Under the pieces are notes generated by a model. It worked only from the letters and a program-made list of their open reading frames with translations, made no database searches and had not been told where the DNA came from. From Humulus lupulus (lineage: Eukaryota > Streptophyta > Magnoliopsida > Rosales > Cannabaceae): a DNA stretch of 64,000 bases. This document shows, one piece after another, positions 12,214 through 22,229 of this stretch. Position numbers and translations under genes: made by a program. Numbering within the stretch: the stretch's first letter is position 1; every line of letters starts with the position of its first letter. The DNA lies in the NCBI RefSeq assembly GCF_963169125.1, contig NC_084794.1, positions 154,204,858 through 154,268,857 of the forward strand, given 5' to 3'.

Positions 12214-12522
12214 AGGGAAGAAGCAGTATGAACCAGCTAGGTACATGACAATAAAGACTGCCATTGAGCAGCTCCTGGAAGTTGTGCAAGCAAAAGTAGA
12301 ATCTGGTAATGATAACTACTACTATTACTCTATAAATCACTCATGTCTTAACTTTGAATTTCAACGAACTAAATCAGACTTAGTTTATCAATTTAACATT
12401 GAATGTTGTTGTATTTTGTTGCATTGCAGTTTGCAACGAAGACACGGAGTGTGTTGGTTTTGCTAGAATTGGAAGTGAAGATCAGATCATTGTGGCTGGT
12501 ACAATGAAGCAACTTCAATTGC
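12214..12522 (+). pseudogene. DPH5: Captured exons of diphthine methyl ester synthase
   Basis: Exon 12214-12305 encodes GKKQYEPARYMTIKTAIEQL then LEVVQAKVES. Exon 12430 to about 12522 encodes VCNEDTECVGFARIGSEDQI then IVAGTMKQLQ. A GT-AG intron (12306-12429) joins them in frame. This is the C-terminal part of DPH5, the SAM-dependent methyltransferase of diphthamide synthesis on elongation factor 2, including the conserved 'E-T-x-C-V-G-x-A-R-x-G-x-x-D-Q-x-I-x-A-G-T' block. After QLQ the sequence leaves the family, so the fragment stops just short of the C-terminal tail. The catalytic N-terminal domain is absent. Confidence 0.9.
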
Positions 12523-12900
12523 ATGTTTTTTCCCTATCAAATAGTACTGTAGGAGTGTGCAACTACTCAAATTTTGACGTGTTATTATGTAAAAAATTAA
12601 ACTCTTTAATATTTTGTGCTGAAAGTAGTAACTTTTCAATATGTTGAATATTTAAGACTACTTGAATACTTAAAGAACATTTTGTTGTTGATGACAGTGT
12701 TGAATGTTTTAAACTAATATGTGGATTGTTAATACAATGTTGAATGCTTTTTACTTTTTGTTATTTGAAAATCAAGTTCATTTGATGATGCTAGTATATA
12801 TTAGAAAGCTAATTTTAATTATATAAATAAAAGATAAAAATATAATAGAATAAATTAGTGTTATATAAATGAATATATAATGAGAATTTAAACTTATCTA
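12523..12900. other. AT-rich CACTA interior between the DPH5 fragment and the subterminal array
   Basis: No coding sequence or recognised repeat. Confidence 0.4.
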
Positions 12901-13310
12901 AATATTAAAATAATACGAAAATTGTGTTATAATATCTATTACAATAACACTTTTTATAAGTAAAGAATTATGTTATGCAAACTTCATTATATAACACAAA
13001 AAATGTGTTATACTAAAGTGTAGTATAACACAAAAAATGTGTTATACTAAAGTGTAGTATAACACAAATTTATAAGTGTTGAAATGTGTTATATAATCGA
13101 CTATAAATAATATAATTAAACACTTATCTATTTATTAAAATAACAAAGAAAGTTTGTTATCGTTGACAGTATAATAACACATCTGTATAACAATGATAAA
13201 GTGTTATGTAAAGTACCCTGACCTATGATAACGTAGTCGGTCTTAACACATTAAAAAGTGTTATGGTATGTTTTGATAACACATTTTTGGTGTTATTAAA
13301 AGAATTTTTT
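12900..13310. repeat. CACTA subterminal repeat array
   Basis: The words GTGTTAT and ATAACAC occur many times in both orientations across about 400 bp. A unit containing ATAACACAAAAAATGTGTTA and TACTAAAGTGTAG is tandemly duplicated at about 12990-13070. Repeated short motifs next to the inverted repeats are typical of CACTA elements, where they are transposase binding sites. The pairing of opposed words makes small hairpins. Confidence 0.85.
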
Positions 13311-13319
13311 GTTGTAGTG
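13297..13319 (-). repeat. CACTA right terminal inverted repeat
   Basis: It ends TTTTTTGTTGTAGTG, the reverse complement of the left end with one mismatch in the first 12 bases, followed directly by the second ATG target copy at 13320-13322. Confidence 0.92.
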
Positions 13320-14796
13320 ATGGATCTGATCAATAGAGTGTTCAAAGATTACCTGGATCAGTTCGTGATCATTTTTGTCAACAATATATCGGTATACTCT
13401 CAGTCAGAGAAAGAGCACAAGAAACTTCTTAGATTAGTACTACAGAGGCTAAGAGAGTACAAGCTCTATGGAAAATTTAAGAAGTGTGAGTTTTGGTTAC
13501 CACAGATGACTTTCTTAGGACACATAGTTAGTAAAGATGGAATTATGGTAGTTCCAGCGAAGATTGAGGTGGTCAGAGATTGGCCATGGCCGAAGAATGC
13601 TTTAGAGATTGCAAGTTTCTTTGGATTGGTAGGTTATTACAGATGCTTTGTGGAGGGGTTTTCCAAGATCGCGTCACCACTGAAAAAGTTGACATGCAAG
13701 AATCAGAGGTTTATATTGTCAGAAAGATGTGAGGACAGCTTCCAGAGACTGAAGAAGAATCTGATCACCACTCTAGTTCTAAGTCTTCCTACAGAACAGG
13801 ACAAGTTTGTGGTTTATTGTGATGCCTTGAGACAAAGTTTAGGTTGTGTCCTTATCCAAACAAATAAGGTGATTGCCAATGCATCATGTCAGCCGAAGGA
13901 ATATGAACAGAGGTACCCCACACATGATCTAGAATTTGCAGTAGTAGTTTTTGCACTGAAGGTGTGGCGACACTACTTGTATGGTGAGAAGTGTTAGATA
14001 TACAATGATCACAAGAGTTTGAAATACTTCTTCACCCAGAAGGACTTTAACATGAGACATAGGTGTTGGTTAGAGCTGGTGAAGGATTATGATTGTAAGA
14101 TCTTTTATCACCAAGGGAAAGCCAACTTGGTTGCAGATGCCTTAAGTCGGAAGGGTCCAAGACAATTGTACAATTCTAGGCAGATATCCATAGAATTGGT
14201 AGAGGATATGACTAGAGCCGGTATTGAGCTAGTAGTGGGCCATTTGGCCAGCATCACACTATAGCCTACATTTTTTGAAAGGATAAAGGAAAGTCAGTTG
14301 AGTGATCCACAATTGACAAGGATAAGAGGGGACGTCCTAGCTGTAGTGGCTAGGGACTATACAATATAAGATATGAGCTTGTTGAGATACAAGGGTCAGA
14401 TCTGTGTTTCGATGGATGTTGTTATCAGATGGGAGACTTTAGATGAATCTCATACTACACCTTACTCTTTGCATTCAGGCACCACAAAGATGTATTAGGA
14501 TTTAAGATTGCTATATTTGTGGCCTGGGATGAAGAGGGATGTGATTGAATACATGCTAAGTGCTTGACATGTTAGCAGGTCAAGGCTGAGCATCAGAGAC
14601 CACCATGACTCTTACAACCTCTGGATATCCCAGAGTGGAAGTGGGAGGACATCACGATGAATTTCATGGTAGGGTTGTCCAAGATAGTGGGCCAGCATGA
14701 TTTAGTCTGGGTCATCGTGGACCTATATACTAAGTTTGCTCACATGAGGACGAACTACACAGTAGACCAATATGCAGATCTCTATGTGAGAGAGAT
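13320..14796 (+). pseudogene. RT C-terminus, RNase H and N-terminal integrase of element A
   Basis: Coding resumes with [11 protein letters not shown]. The RT catalytic block reads [10 protein letters not shown] (about 13374-13403) where the sister copy E has [10 protein letters not shown], so both catalytic aspartates are changed to Asn. RNase H follows ([17 protein letters not shown] from about 13805; [20 protein letters not shown]). The RNase H/IN linker ([17 protein letters not shown]) is at about 14105-14155. The integrase zinc-finger and catalytic regions (WVIVDLYTKFAHM, about 14710-14748) are shifted and stop-ridden. Coding is cut at 14796 by the reverse LTR of element B. Confidence 0.88.
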
Positions 14797-17112
14797 TGTA
14801 GCACACTGGATAGCCAAGACCGCAACACTGTGTACTTATAAAGGTGCAAGACTTGCTAATCAAGACATTAATTTAAAAACGTGTCACTAGACATGAATGA
14901 GCTAGGGTTAAAAAGGTTTTGGTCTCAAAAGTTTCATTTTATATAATTAAGCAGTTATATCCATGGGATCCCAAAAGAAACAGAGTTTAAAAGTTGGATT
15001 ACAGACTTCCAAAATAATACAAACATCTGTTAGCCATACTAAGGCAAAATGAACAATTTCTAGGTCTCGCATCCTTGTCTAAACCTCAACCGTGGCGGCT
15101 GAGCAACTGGCCATGTACATTCTGCTCGTAGAGCTCTCCTAATCAAGGCTGATCAAGTTTTCCCTTGCCTTTACCTACACCACGTAGCTCCCGTGAGCCA
15201 AGGCCCAGCAAGAAAACATGTGCAACACAAATAGTAATAACAGATAGTAAATTCACTAAGCATGAACTCTCATCAAATAATCCACATTAATCATTTAGCA
15301 TATATTCAGAATCAAGGATGCAATCAATCACTTATAACATCCATATCACATAATAATCAGGGCCAACAACTTAGGCCACACCCTCTGTTTATCCCACTGA
15401 CTCTGGCCCGCTTAAACCAAGCACAATGCATATTAAGCTGTCCTCGACTACCAGTGGCCAAGCCGCGCCCTGTGCGCTAATGTAACCCTTGGCACCCTTA
15501 AGCCGTTGGTTCACTAAATAGCTTGCATGGCATAATACCATCTTTTCAAGCATAGACAATAGGGAACCCTTAGTCACATTACATATATTCAACCGGGTGC
15601 AGTTTTCTCACCTTTGATCTTTGCGGTTACTGATTACGAGCAACGCTCCTCAAGCATGATCCATTCCCGAACCTTAACTTTTATCACATAGTCACAACCA
15701 AGGCGTAGGGTTCCATTAATATTCAAATAAGGGTTTCTAGATACAAAAATAACTTCCGGGAATCCGAATTCTACCAAGCACGGTGGTGAAATCGATCCCA
15801 AGCACTCTAGGCTAGATTCTCGTGCTTTAAAACCCTAAACGTTCACGTGTGCACCTAAGGGTTGCGGCCCTAGCAGCCTAGCCGCGACCCTGCCCTCAAA
15901 ACATATTCAAGGTCATGCCTGAAAGAAGACACGTGCTGTAGCCCTTGCCTTGGGCGCCGTGATGCTAACCCTTGGTTGAGCCCTCCTGGCTCATCTTCAT
16001 CCTAGGGCCGCAGCGCTCTAGAACAGGGCCACAACCCTTCCCTTTGAACAAAGAAATCCCTCCATTTCCAAGCTTAAAACCTTACCCAAAATCACCCCAA
16101 AGTTCCCTGTTTCCTTAGCAATTAATCCCAACATTTTTACAACAACTCTAACAGCACAATTCAATAGAAAAACCCAGCCTAAACTCATAGAAATCTCATC
16201 TTAAGTTTCTGAAACTCAAGATCTTCAAACACTAAAACCAGCCATGCAAAACTCAAATTTAAACCTCTAAATCATGAATTATAACATACCTCTTCAGCTG
16301 ATCTCCTTCCCTAAGCAGAATCCCTGTTAATTCCCAAGTTTTCCAGCTCCAATTCAACCTAAAACATCAATATCACAATCACCTCATTACTCAGCCAAAA
16401 GCTCAAAGTTTCTAACTTCAAAACACAGTTTAATTCTTACCTTAGCCTTGAATCAATGTTCCCTGGATAATCCTTGAGCTAGCCTCTAATCCCCCTCTGA
16501 ATTCTTCTGAAATCCCGGCTCAAATTCCAACTATTTCTCCAAAATTCCCTGTGTTTCTTGTGTTTCCTTCTTAGTTTCCTTGAGAGAGAGAAAAGACCTG
16601 AGAATAAAGGGTCGGTCTGATTTTCTATCTACTATTTTCCTTAAGCTTTAGCCTAATCTTATCCCATTGGGTCAATCCCGAGGCTCGAGGTGCCGGAAAC
16701 GTCCCCGAGGGCAAAACGGTAAATTTCCCCAATATTCCCGCCTAGACTTCCTAACCTCAAATATATCTCCATATATTTATTTTCATAACCCGATAGTCTA
16801 GATAACTACTCGATACCTAAAGCACCTCTGCCTTATCCAAAGTCAATCATTAGGCCCCATTGTGACTTTTCCCGCTATCTAGCCCTAGGATTGCCTCAAG
16901 CCGTGCTTTGCAGACCTACCCACATAATAATATGGTTCTCACAATACCATATATATATCACATTAACACCAATATAATCATACAAGCATTTTAATCATAC
17001 AATTATGCATTTAAATCAGTAAAGTCATTCAAATCACATTTAACCCAATAATGCCCTCCCGACACACTAATCAAGGCCCTTAAGCCTCATTAGCGAATTT
17101 TGGGTCGTTACA
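14797..17112 (-). repeat. 3' LTR of element B
   Basis: On the + strand it runs from TGTAGCACACTGGATAGCC to GGGTCGTTACA, the reverse complement of the family's TGTAACGACCC...GTGTTACA, with mutated left-end bases. It shares the conserved GCTGGGCC(T)TGGCTCA block (about 15200), the splice-donor-like core (15591-15616) and a CG-rich variable block (about 15860-16035) with the other LTRs. Confidence 0.88.
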
Positions 17113-17130
17113 ACTATCGCCTACTAATGA
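17113..17130 (-). other. Polypurine-tract region of element B
   Basis: On the minus strand, CATTAGTAGGCGATAGT lies directly before the LTR start TGTAACGACCC. It corresponds to the TTAGGAGGGGATAGT of element E, with lost purines. Confidence 0.6.
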
Positions 17131-17148
17131 GAATTTTGTCATTGTAAT

Positions 17149-20100
17149 TTACTTGAATAGCTCGGGATACTGATCCCGCATCACTGTCTCTAGCTCGCAG
17201 GTCACTTCTTTGACCTTGCTATTTCTCCACCATACTTTCACCAACGGAATTGTCTTATTCCGTAAGACTTTGTCCTTCCGATCCAAAATCTGAACTTGTC
17301 GCTCCTCATAGGACAAGTCTATCTGCAACTCTAAGTCCTCATACTTCATCACATGTGTCGTATCAGAAACATACTTCTGCAACAAGGAGACATGGAAAAC
17401 ATCATGAACTCCTGACAGCAATGGTGGCAAGGCCAGCTTATAAGCCACCTGTCCAATCCTCTCAAGGATTTCAAAAGGTCCAATAAACCGAGGGCTTAGC
17501 TTGCCCTTTACTCCAAACCTCCTCACCCATCTCAGTGGTGAAACTCATAGAAACACGTGGTCCCCAACCTGGAACTCCACGTTCCTACGCTTAGGATCAG
17601 TGTAGCTTTTCTGTCTACTCTGCGAATTAAGCATTCTTGCTCGAATCTTTTCAATAGCCTCATTGGTCTTTTGAACCATGTCTGGCCCCAAATACCTTCT
17701 CTCACCCATCTCATCCTAGTGAATGGGTGATCTGCATTTCCTTCCATATAACATCTCATAAGGAGCCACTCCAATCATGGACCGATAACTGTTGTTATAT
17801 GAAAATTCAATTAACGGAAGATACTTACTCCAAGATCCCTCAAAGTCAATCACACAAGCCCTAAGCATGTCCTCTAATACCTGAATCGTCCTCTCAGACT
17901 GTCCATCAGTCTAAGGATGAAAAGCTGTGGTAAAGTTCAACTGAGTCCCCATAGCTCTCTGTAGAGCTCCCCAAAACTTGGAGGTAAAGATGAGATCTCG
18001 ATTTGACACGATAGACTTTGGAACCCCATGGAGACGAACTATCTCCCTCCCATACAACTCTACATACTGTTCCACTGTATAGGTCAACCTCACTGGTAGA
18101 AAATAAGCTGACTTGGTGTATCTGTCCACTATCACCCACACCTAGTCATGAAGTCCAACTGTCCTGGGTGATCCTCCCACGAAATCCATCATAATGTCCT
18201 CCCACTTCCATTCTGGAATACCCAAAGGTTGAAGCAACCCCGCTGGTCGTAGACACATACTCTACCACATCCTGGAATACTCAGCCTTTACCTACTGACA
18301 TGCAAACATCTAGACACATACTCTACCACATCCTTTTTCATCCTGGGCCACCAATATAATGTTCGTAGATCCTGATACATCTTCGTGGTACCCGGATGAA
18401 GCGAGTATGGCGTAGTGTGAGACTCATCCAGTATCTCTCGTCTGACCCCCTCATCTGCCGGAACACAAGTCTGTCCCTGATATAGAAGGAAACCTGTCTC
18501 AGAAACAGAATAATCCTTAGCTGTCCTCGCTAAGACATGTTGTCTAACCTCCTGCAACTGCACGTCCACTAACTAGCCCTCCTTGACCCGCTCTAACAGG
18601 GTCGACTGCAAGGTAATATTAGCGAACTGGCCTACCACCAGTTCTATCCTTGCCCTGGCCATCTCATTAGCTAATTCTCTCGAGATCTGGGTGGAACTAT
18701 ACAACTGTCCTGGGCCCCTTCGGCTCAACGCATCTGCCACCACATTAGCTTCCCAAGGTGGTAAAGGATATCACAATCATAATCCTTAACCAACTCCAAC
18801 CAACGTCTCTACCTCATATTAAATCTTTCTGAGTGAAGAAATATTTCAAACTCTTGTGGTCAGTATATATCTCGCACTTCTCCTCATACAGATAGTGACG
18901 CCACACCTTCAGTGCGAATACCATTGCTGCTAGTTCCAAATCATGAGTCGGATACCGCTGCTCATACTCCTTCAGTTGCCGAGATGCATAGGCTATAACT
19001 TTCTCATTCTGCATCAGGACACAGCCTAAACCCATCCTCGATGCATCAAAATAGACCACAAACTTTCCTTCCTCCGAAGGAAGACTCAACACAGGTGCAG
19101 AAATAAGCCATCGCTTCAACTCTTGAAAACTGTTCTCACACTTATCTGACCAAACAAACTTCTGATTCTTTCTTGTCAACTCTGTCATAGGTGAAGCAAT
19201 CTTTGAGAACCCCTCTACGAACCGTCTGTAATAACCTTCCAATCCAAGGAAACTCTGCAACTCCGAGGCATTCCTTGGCCTTGGCCAATCCCTCACTTCT
19301 TCTACCTTGGACAAATCCACCTTAATCCCTTCTGCACCAACTATATGCCCAAGAAAATTCACCTCTGGCAACCAAAACTCGCACTTCTTAAACTTGGCGT
19401 ACAACTGATGCTCCCTTAACCTTTGTAAAACCTGTCGGAGATGTTGCTCATGCTCTGCCTCTGATCTGGAGTAAACCAAGATGTCGTTGATGAAGACAAT
19501 GACGAACTAATCCAAGAAGTCCTTGAACACCCTGTTCATGAGATCCATAAAAGCTGCAGGGGCATTGGTCAAACCAAAAGACATGACCAAGAACTCATAA
19601 TGCCCATATCACGTCCGAAAGGCCATCTTCGGTATATCCTCATCTTTGATCCTCAACTGGTGATAACTAGATCAAAGATCAATCTTTGAGAACACCGTCT
19701 TTCCCTGCAACTGATCGAACATATCATCAATCCTTGGTAGAGGGTACTTATTCTAGATAGTCAACTTGTTTAATTCCCTATAATCTATGCACATCCTCAA
19801 AGCCCCATACTTCTTCTTAACAAACAACACTGGAGCGCCCCATGGAGAATAAATCCCAAATCCAGAAGTTCTTGCAACTGTATCTTAAACTCTTTCAATT
19901 CTGCTGGTGCCATTTTGTACGGTGTCCTAGATACTGGTTCTGGCCACGGTGCTAACTGAGTTTCCCTGTGCTCTGGCAACCCTGGTAGATCCTCAGGAAA
20001 TACATCTAAGAATTCACACACCAATCTCGTCTCTCCCGGCCCTGCCGGAAAAACTCTAACAGTATCCACTACACTGGCCAGAAAACCTATGCATCCCCCT

Positions 20101-20534
20101 TGCAACAAGTCTATGGCTCTCAACGCTGAAATCATGGGTACGCAGGATCCACCTACCACACCCACAAAAACAAAAGGGTCCTCGCCCTCAGGCTCAAAAG
20201 TAACCATCTTCTTCCTGCAGTCAATGGTAGCCCCATATCTGACTAACCAGTCCACCCCCAAAATCATATCAAAATCCTCCATATCTAACTCAATCAGATC
20301 CACCGAAAGTTCCCTACTATCAACCATCACTGGCAGTGCCCTAATCCATCTCCTAGAAACTACCAGTTCCCCTATAGGCAATAAAGTCCCAAACCCTGCA
20401 GTCCGATACTCACTAGGTCTACACAATCTATCAATCGCTCTACTAGAAACAAAGGAATGTGTAGCACCAGAATCAATCAATACAGTAAAAGGAGTGCCAA
20501 CGCTACAAATCTGACCTGTCACTACAGAGGGACT
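17149..20534 (-). pseudogene. pol of element B (protease, RT, RNase H, integrase with chromodomain)
   Basis: The minus strand gives protease IDSGATHSFVSSRAIDRLCR (about 20490-20430) and FDMILGVDWLVRYGATIDC, then [11 protein letters not shown] (a D-to-Y-like change), RNase [19 protein letters not shown] (about 19060-19010), and an integrase zinc-finger region H-TTPYSLHPGTTKMYQDL with C-L-H-V downstream. The integrase core holds VWVIVDRYTKSAYFLPV and IVSNRDLIFTSKFWG, and the end [12 protein letters not shown] is a Tekay-type chromodomain. Many stops and a partial duplication near 18250-18320 (ACACATACTCTACCACATCC twice) break it. It is non-functional. Confidence 0.88.
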
Positions 20535-20721
20535 AGCCTCGTATGACCCAAACCTTTTATGAAAATTTATTTAAATGAAAATTTATCTTTTATGACCCAA
20601 ACCTTTTCACCCTAGTTCAATAATGGTTTAGCGACCCATTTTCACCTAAATGACTAGATTAGCAAGTCTTGCACCTTTATTAACACACAGTGTGACGATC
20701 TTGGTTATCCAATGTGTTACA
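20535..20721 (+). repeat. Truncated 5' LTR tail of element C
   Basis: It matches the end of the C 3' LTR (about 27885-28032) and ends GTGTTACA before the PBS. The word TATGACCCAAACCTTTT occurs twice at its left edge (20532 and 20590), a short local duplication not present in the 3' LTR. Confidence 0.85.
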
Positions 20722-20724
20722 ACT

Positions 20725-20736
20725 TGGTATCAGAGG
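20725..20736 (+). promoter_or_regulatory. Primer-binding site, initiator tRNA-Met type, of element C
   Basis: TGGTATCAGAGG follows the LTR end by three bases. TGGTATCAGAGC is the known complement of the plant initiator tRNA-Met 3' end, so the last base has changed. Confidence 0.88.
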
Positions 20737-21094
20737 GTTCTAGATTTAAGGGTTCCTAAAGATTGGCTGGATATGTACATTCTCGATTCAAGGTTTGGTA
20801 ATTGTGTATAAATGTTTATATGCTTAATTGGCTGGAAAGAATTATGAATGTTGATATTTGTTTGATTAATAGGTAGCATGAGATACTGATCGGACCTAGC
20901 CCTTGACTTCTATGTGATGATATTGAGGCATGCTTATTAGCATTGCTATTGCATGTAGATGAACAGTTGGATGAACTATTATATCTTGATTGCTTGTGAT
21001 TGGTTGTGTTTCAATGGTGATGCATGGAAGGATTGTGACTCTGTCATCATAGTCTGATCACCGAGTCGTTGATTGTAGATTAACTTGGATAGCT

Positions 21095-22200
21095 ATGCGT
21101 CCAAGACGATCTGTACGACTAGACGACACTGAGTCTGAGGCTAGAGATGATGACTAGGGCTAGAACCCTCCACCATTCCTTGACAACTGGCAACAGATTA
21201 TGGCAGATATGCTAGCCCGACTTCAGAGTCAAGATGAGCAGATCTGACTTCTGAGACAGCAAGCTTTGTCAGGGAGTGCTGCATCCATTGTGTCACTTGT
21301 AGTGGGACCAGTTGTACAGTCAGTGGAGGTTGAGAATAGGTGGGAACCGTTGTATGAGCGGTTCCAGAGACAGCATCCTCCAACTTTTGAGGGAGGACCA
21401 GACCCACTAAACGGATAGCAATGGATGAGTATGATTATCGCCATCCTAGACTTCATGAGGGTAGAGGGTCATGACAGGGTGGCCTGTATCGCATATATGC
21501 TGAGAGAGGATGCCCGCATTTGTTGGAAAATGGCATCACAGACCAGGGATGTTATTACTCTTAGTTGGGATGGATTCAAGGATTTGTTCAGCCAGAAGTA
21601 TTATAATGTTGCTATCAAGGCATCCAAGGTGAATGAATTTGTGGGGTTGGTTCAGGGCAACATGACAGTTACAGAATATGCCCTGATGTTCGAAAGACTT
21701 GCGAAGTTTGCATTGGATGTTGTGCCTATTGATGCAGCTAGGCAAGACATATTTATCAGAGGGCTTAATGCTATGATAGCTCGAGATGTGAGGATTACAA
21801 CAGTACCTAGGGGACGACTTATGCCTAGGCTGTTGATAAGGCTTTTACCACTGAGGAAGCGGAGAACAAGATCTGGAGGGAGAGCGCTGCAAGACGAGAG
21901 GGTCGCAGAGCGGTGCCTCCATATTCTGGGTCTCGTAGGGGCGGAGGCCCTAGTGATCTGAAGAGGAAGAACCCTAATACTTCGACCACTCCTGGTCCTG
22001 ATAAGAGAAGTCAGGGAACTTAGGGTGGCTGCCAGGGAGGCGGTGATTCATGGAGGAGCTATCCAGAGTGCACGAGGTGCAGAAGACGCCATTCGGGCGA
22101 ATGTCGGGCTAAGGCCTGTTATGTGTGTGGGGTGGTGGGACACCTCAAGAAGGACAGACAAACAGTGAAGAAAGGGGAAACAAGGAAGGTGGACAGTTTG
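21095..22200 (+). pseudogene. gag of element C
   Basis: The start ATG (21095) is chosen by alignment with element E, both beginning M-x-P-R. Gag core motifs are MRVEGHDRVACIAYMLREDA (about 21455-21514) and NEFVGLVQGNMTVTEYALMF, then IARDVRITTVPRG. The zinc-knuckle region is at about 22070-22160: C-R-R-R-H-x-G-E-C-R-A-K-A-C-Y-V-C-G-V-V-G-H-L-K-K-D. The frame is broken by stops (for example at about 21158 and 22021) and a shift near 21815. Confidence 0.87.
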
Positions 22201-22229
22201 ACTCTAGCTAGAGTGTTCACCTTGATGTA

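Larger units (their letters stand above)
1709..13319 (+). mobile_element. Non-autonomous gene-capturing CACTA (En/Spm) transposon
   Basis: The termini are CACTACACCAAA at the left and, reading inward from the right, CACTACAACAAA, giving an 11/12-match terminal inverted repeat flanked by the ATG duplication. The length is 11,611 bp, including a later solo LTR of about 2.3 kb. I find no TNPD-like transposase and no long ORF. Instead there are exon-sized pieces of at least four unrelated host genes, all on the + strand, separated by AT-rich intron-like DNA. The 3' end carries a dense subterminal repeat array. This is the architecture of a Pack-CACTA element, mobilised in trans. The boundaries are near certain. 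The absence of transposase is judged by eye. Confidence 0.93.
1..14796 (+). mobile_element. Element A: decayed Ty3/gypsy (Tekay-type) retrotransposon, split by a CACTA insertion
   Basis: The window opens inside gag and continues through protease and the first part of reverse transcriptase. Coding breaks exactly at 1708 and resumes at 13320 with the next RT residues, so 1709-13319 is an insertion. The rest of RT, RNase H and the first part of integrase follow, until a reverse-strand LTR starts at 14797. No LTR of this copy is in view, and the integrase C-terminus and chromodomain are missing. In-frame stops and frameshifts occur throughout, so it is dead. Tekay assignment is by similarity to elements C and E in this window, which keep a chromodomain. 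Confidence 0.88.
14797..20534 (-). mobile_element. Element B: reverse-strand Tekay-type gypsy, 5'-truncated
   Basis: Reading the minus strand, a protease-RT-RNase H-integrase series (20534 to 17149) is followed by a purine-rich tract and a full 3' LTR (17112 to 14797). The gag, PBS and 5' LTR are missing: at about 20534 the protease N-terminus abuts the truncated LTR tail of element C. B interrupts the integrase of element A. No second target-site copy is visible because the other end is lost. Confidence 0.87.

Noticed and set aside
5117..12522. A functional multi-exon host gene
   Set aside because: The exons belong to unrelated protein families, each represented only by a fragment, and all lie between CACTA termini.
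12990..13070. Independent MITE inserted in the CACTA 3' end
   Set aside because: The hairpin words are the same as the rest of the subterminal array, with no separate target duplication, so they belong to the CACTA element.
20089..20514. 141-codon + strand frame opposite element B, and similar long antisense frames over gag-pol (39781-40215, 40338-40793)
   Set aside because: Shadows of the pol and gag reading frames on the other strand; residues mirror the coding strand and no domain is seen.
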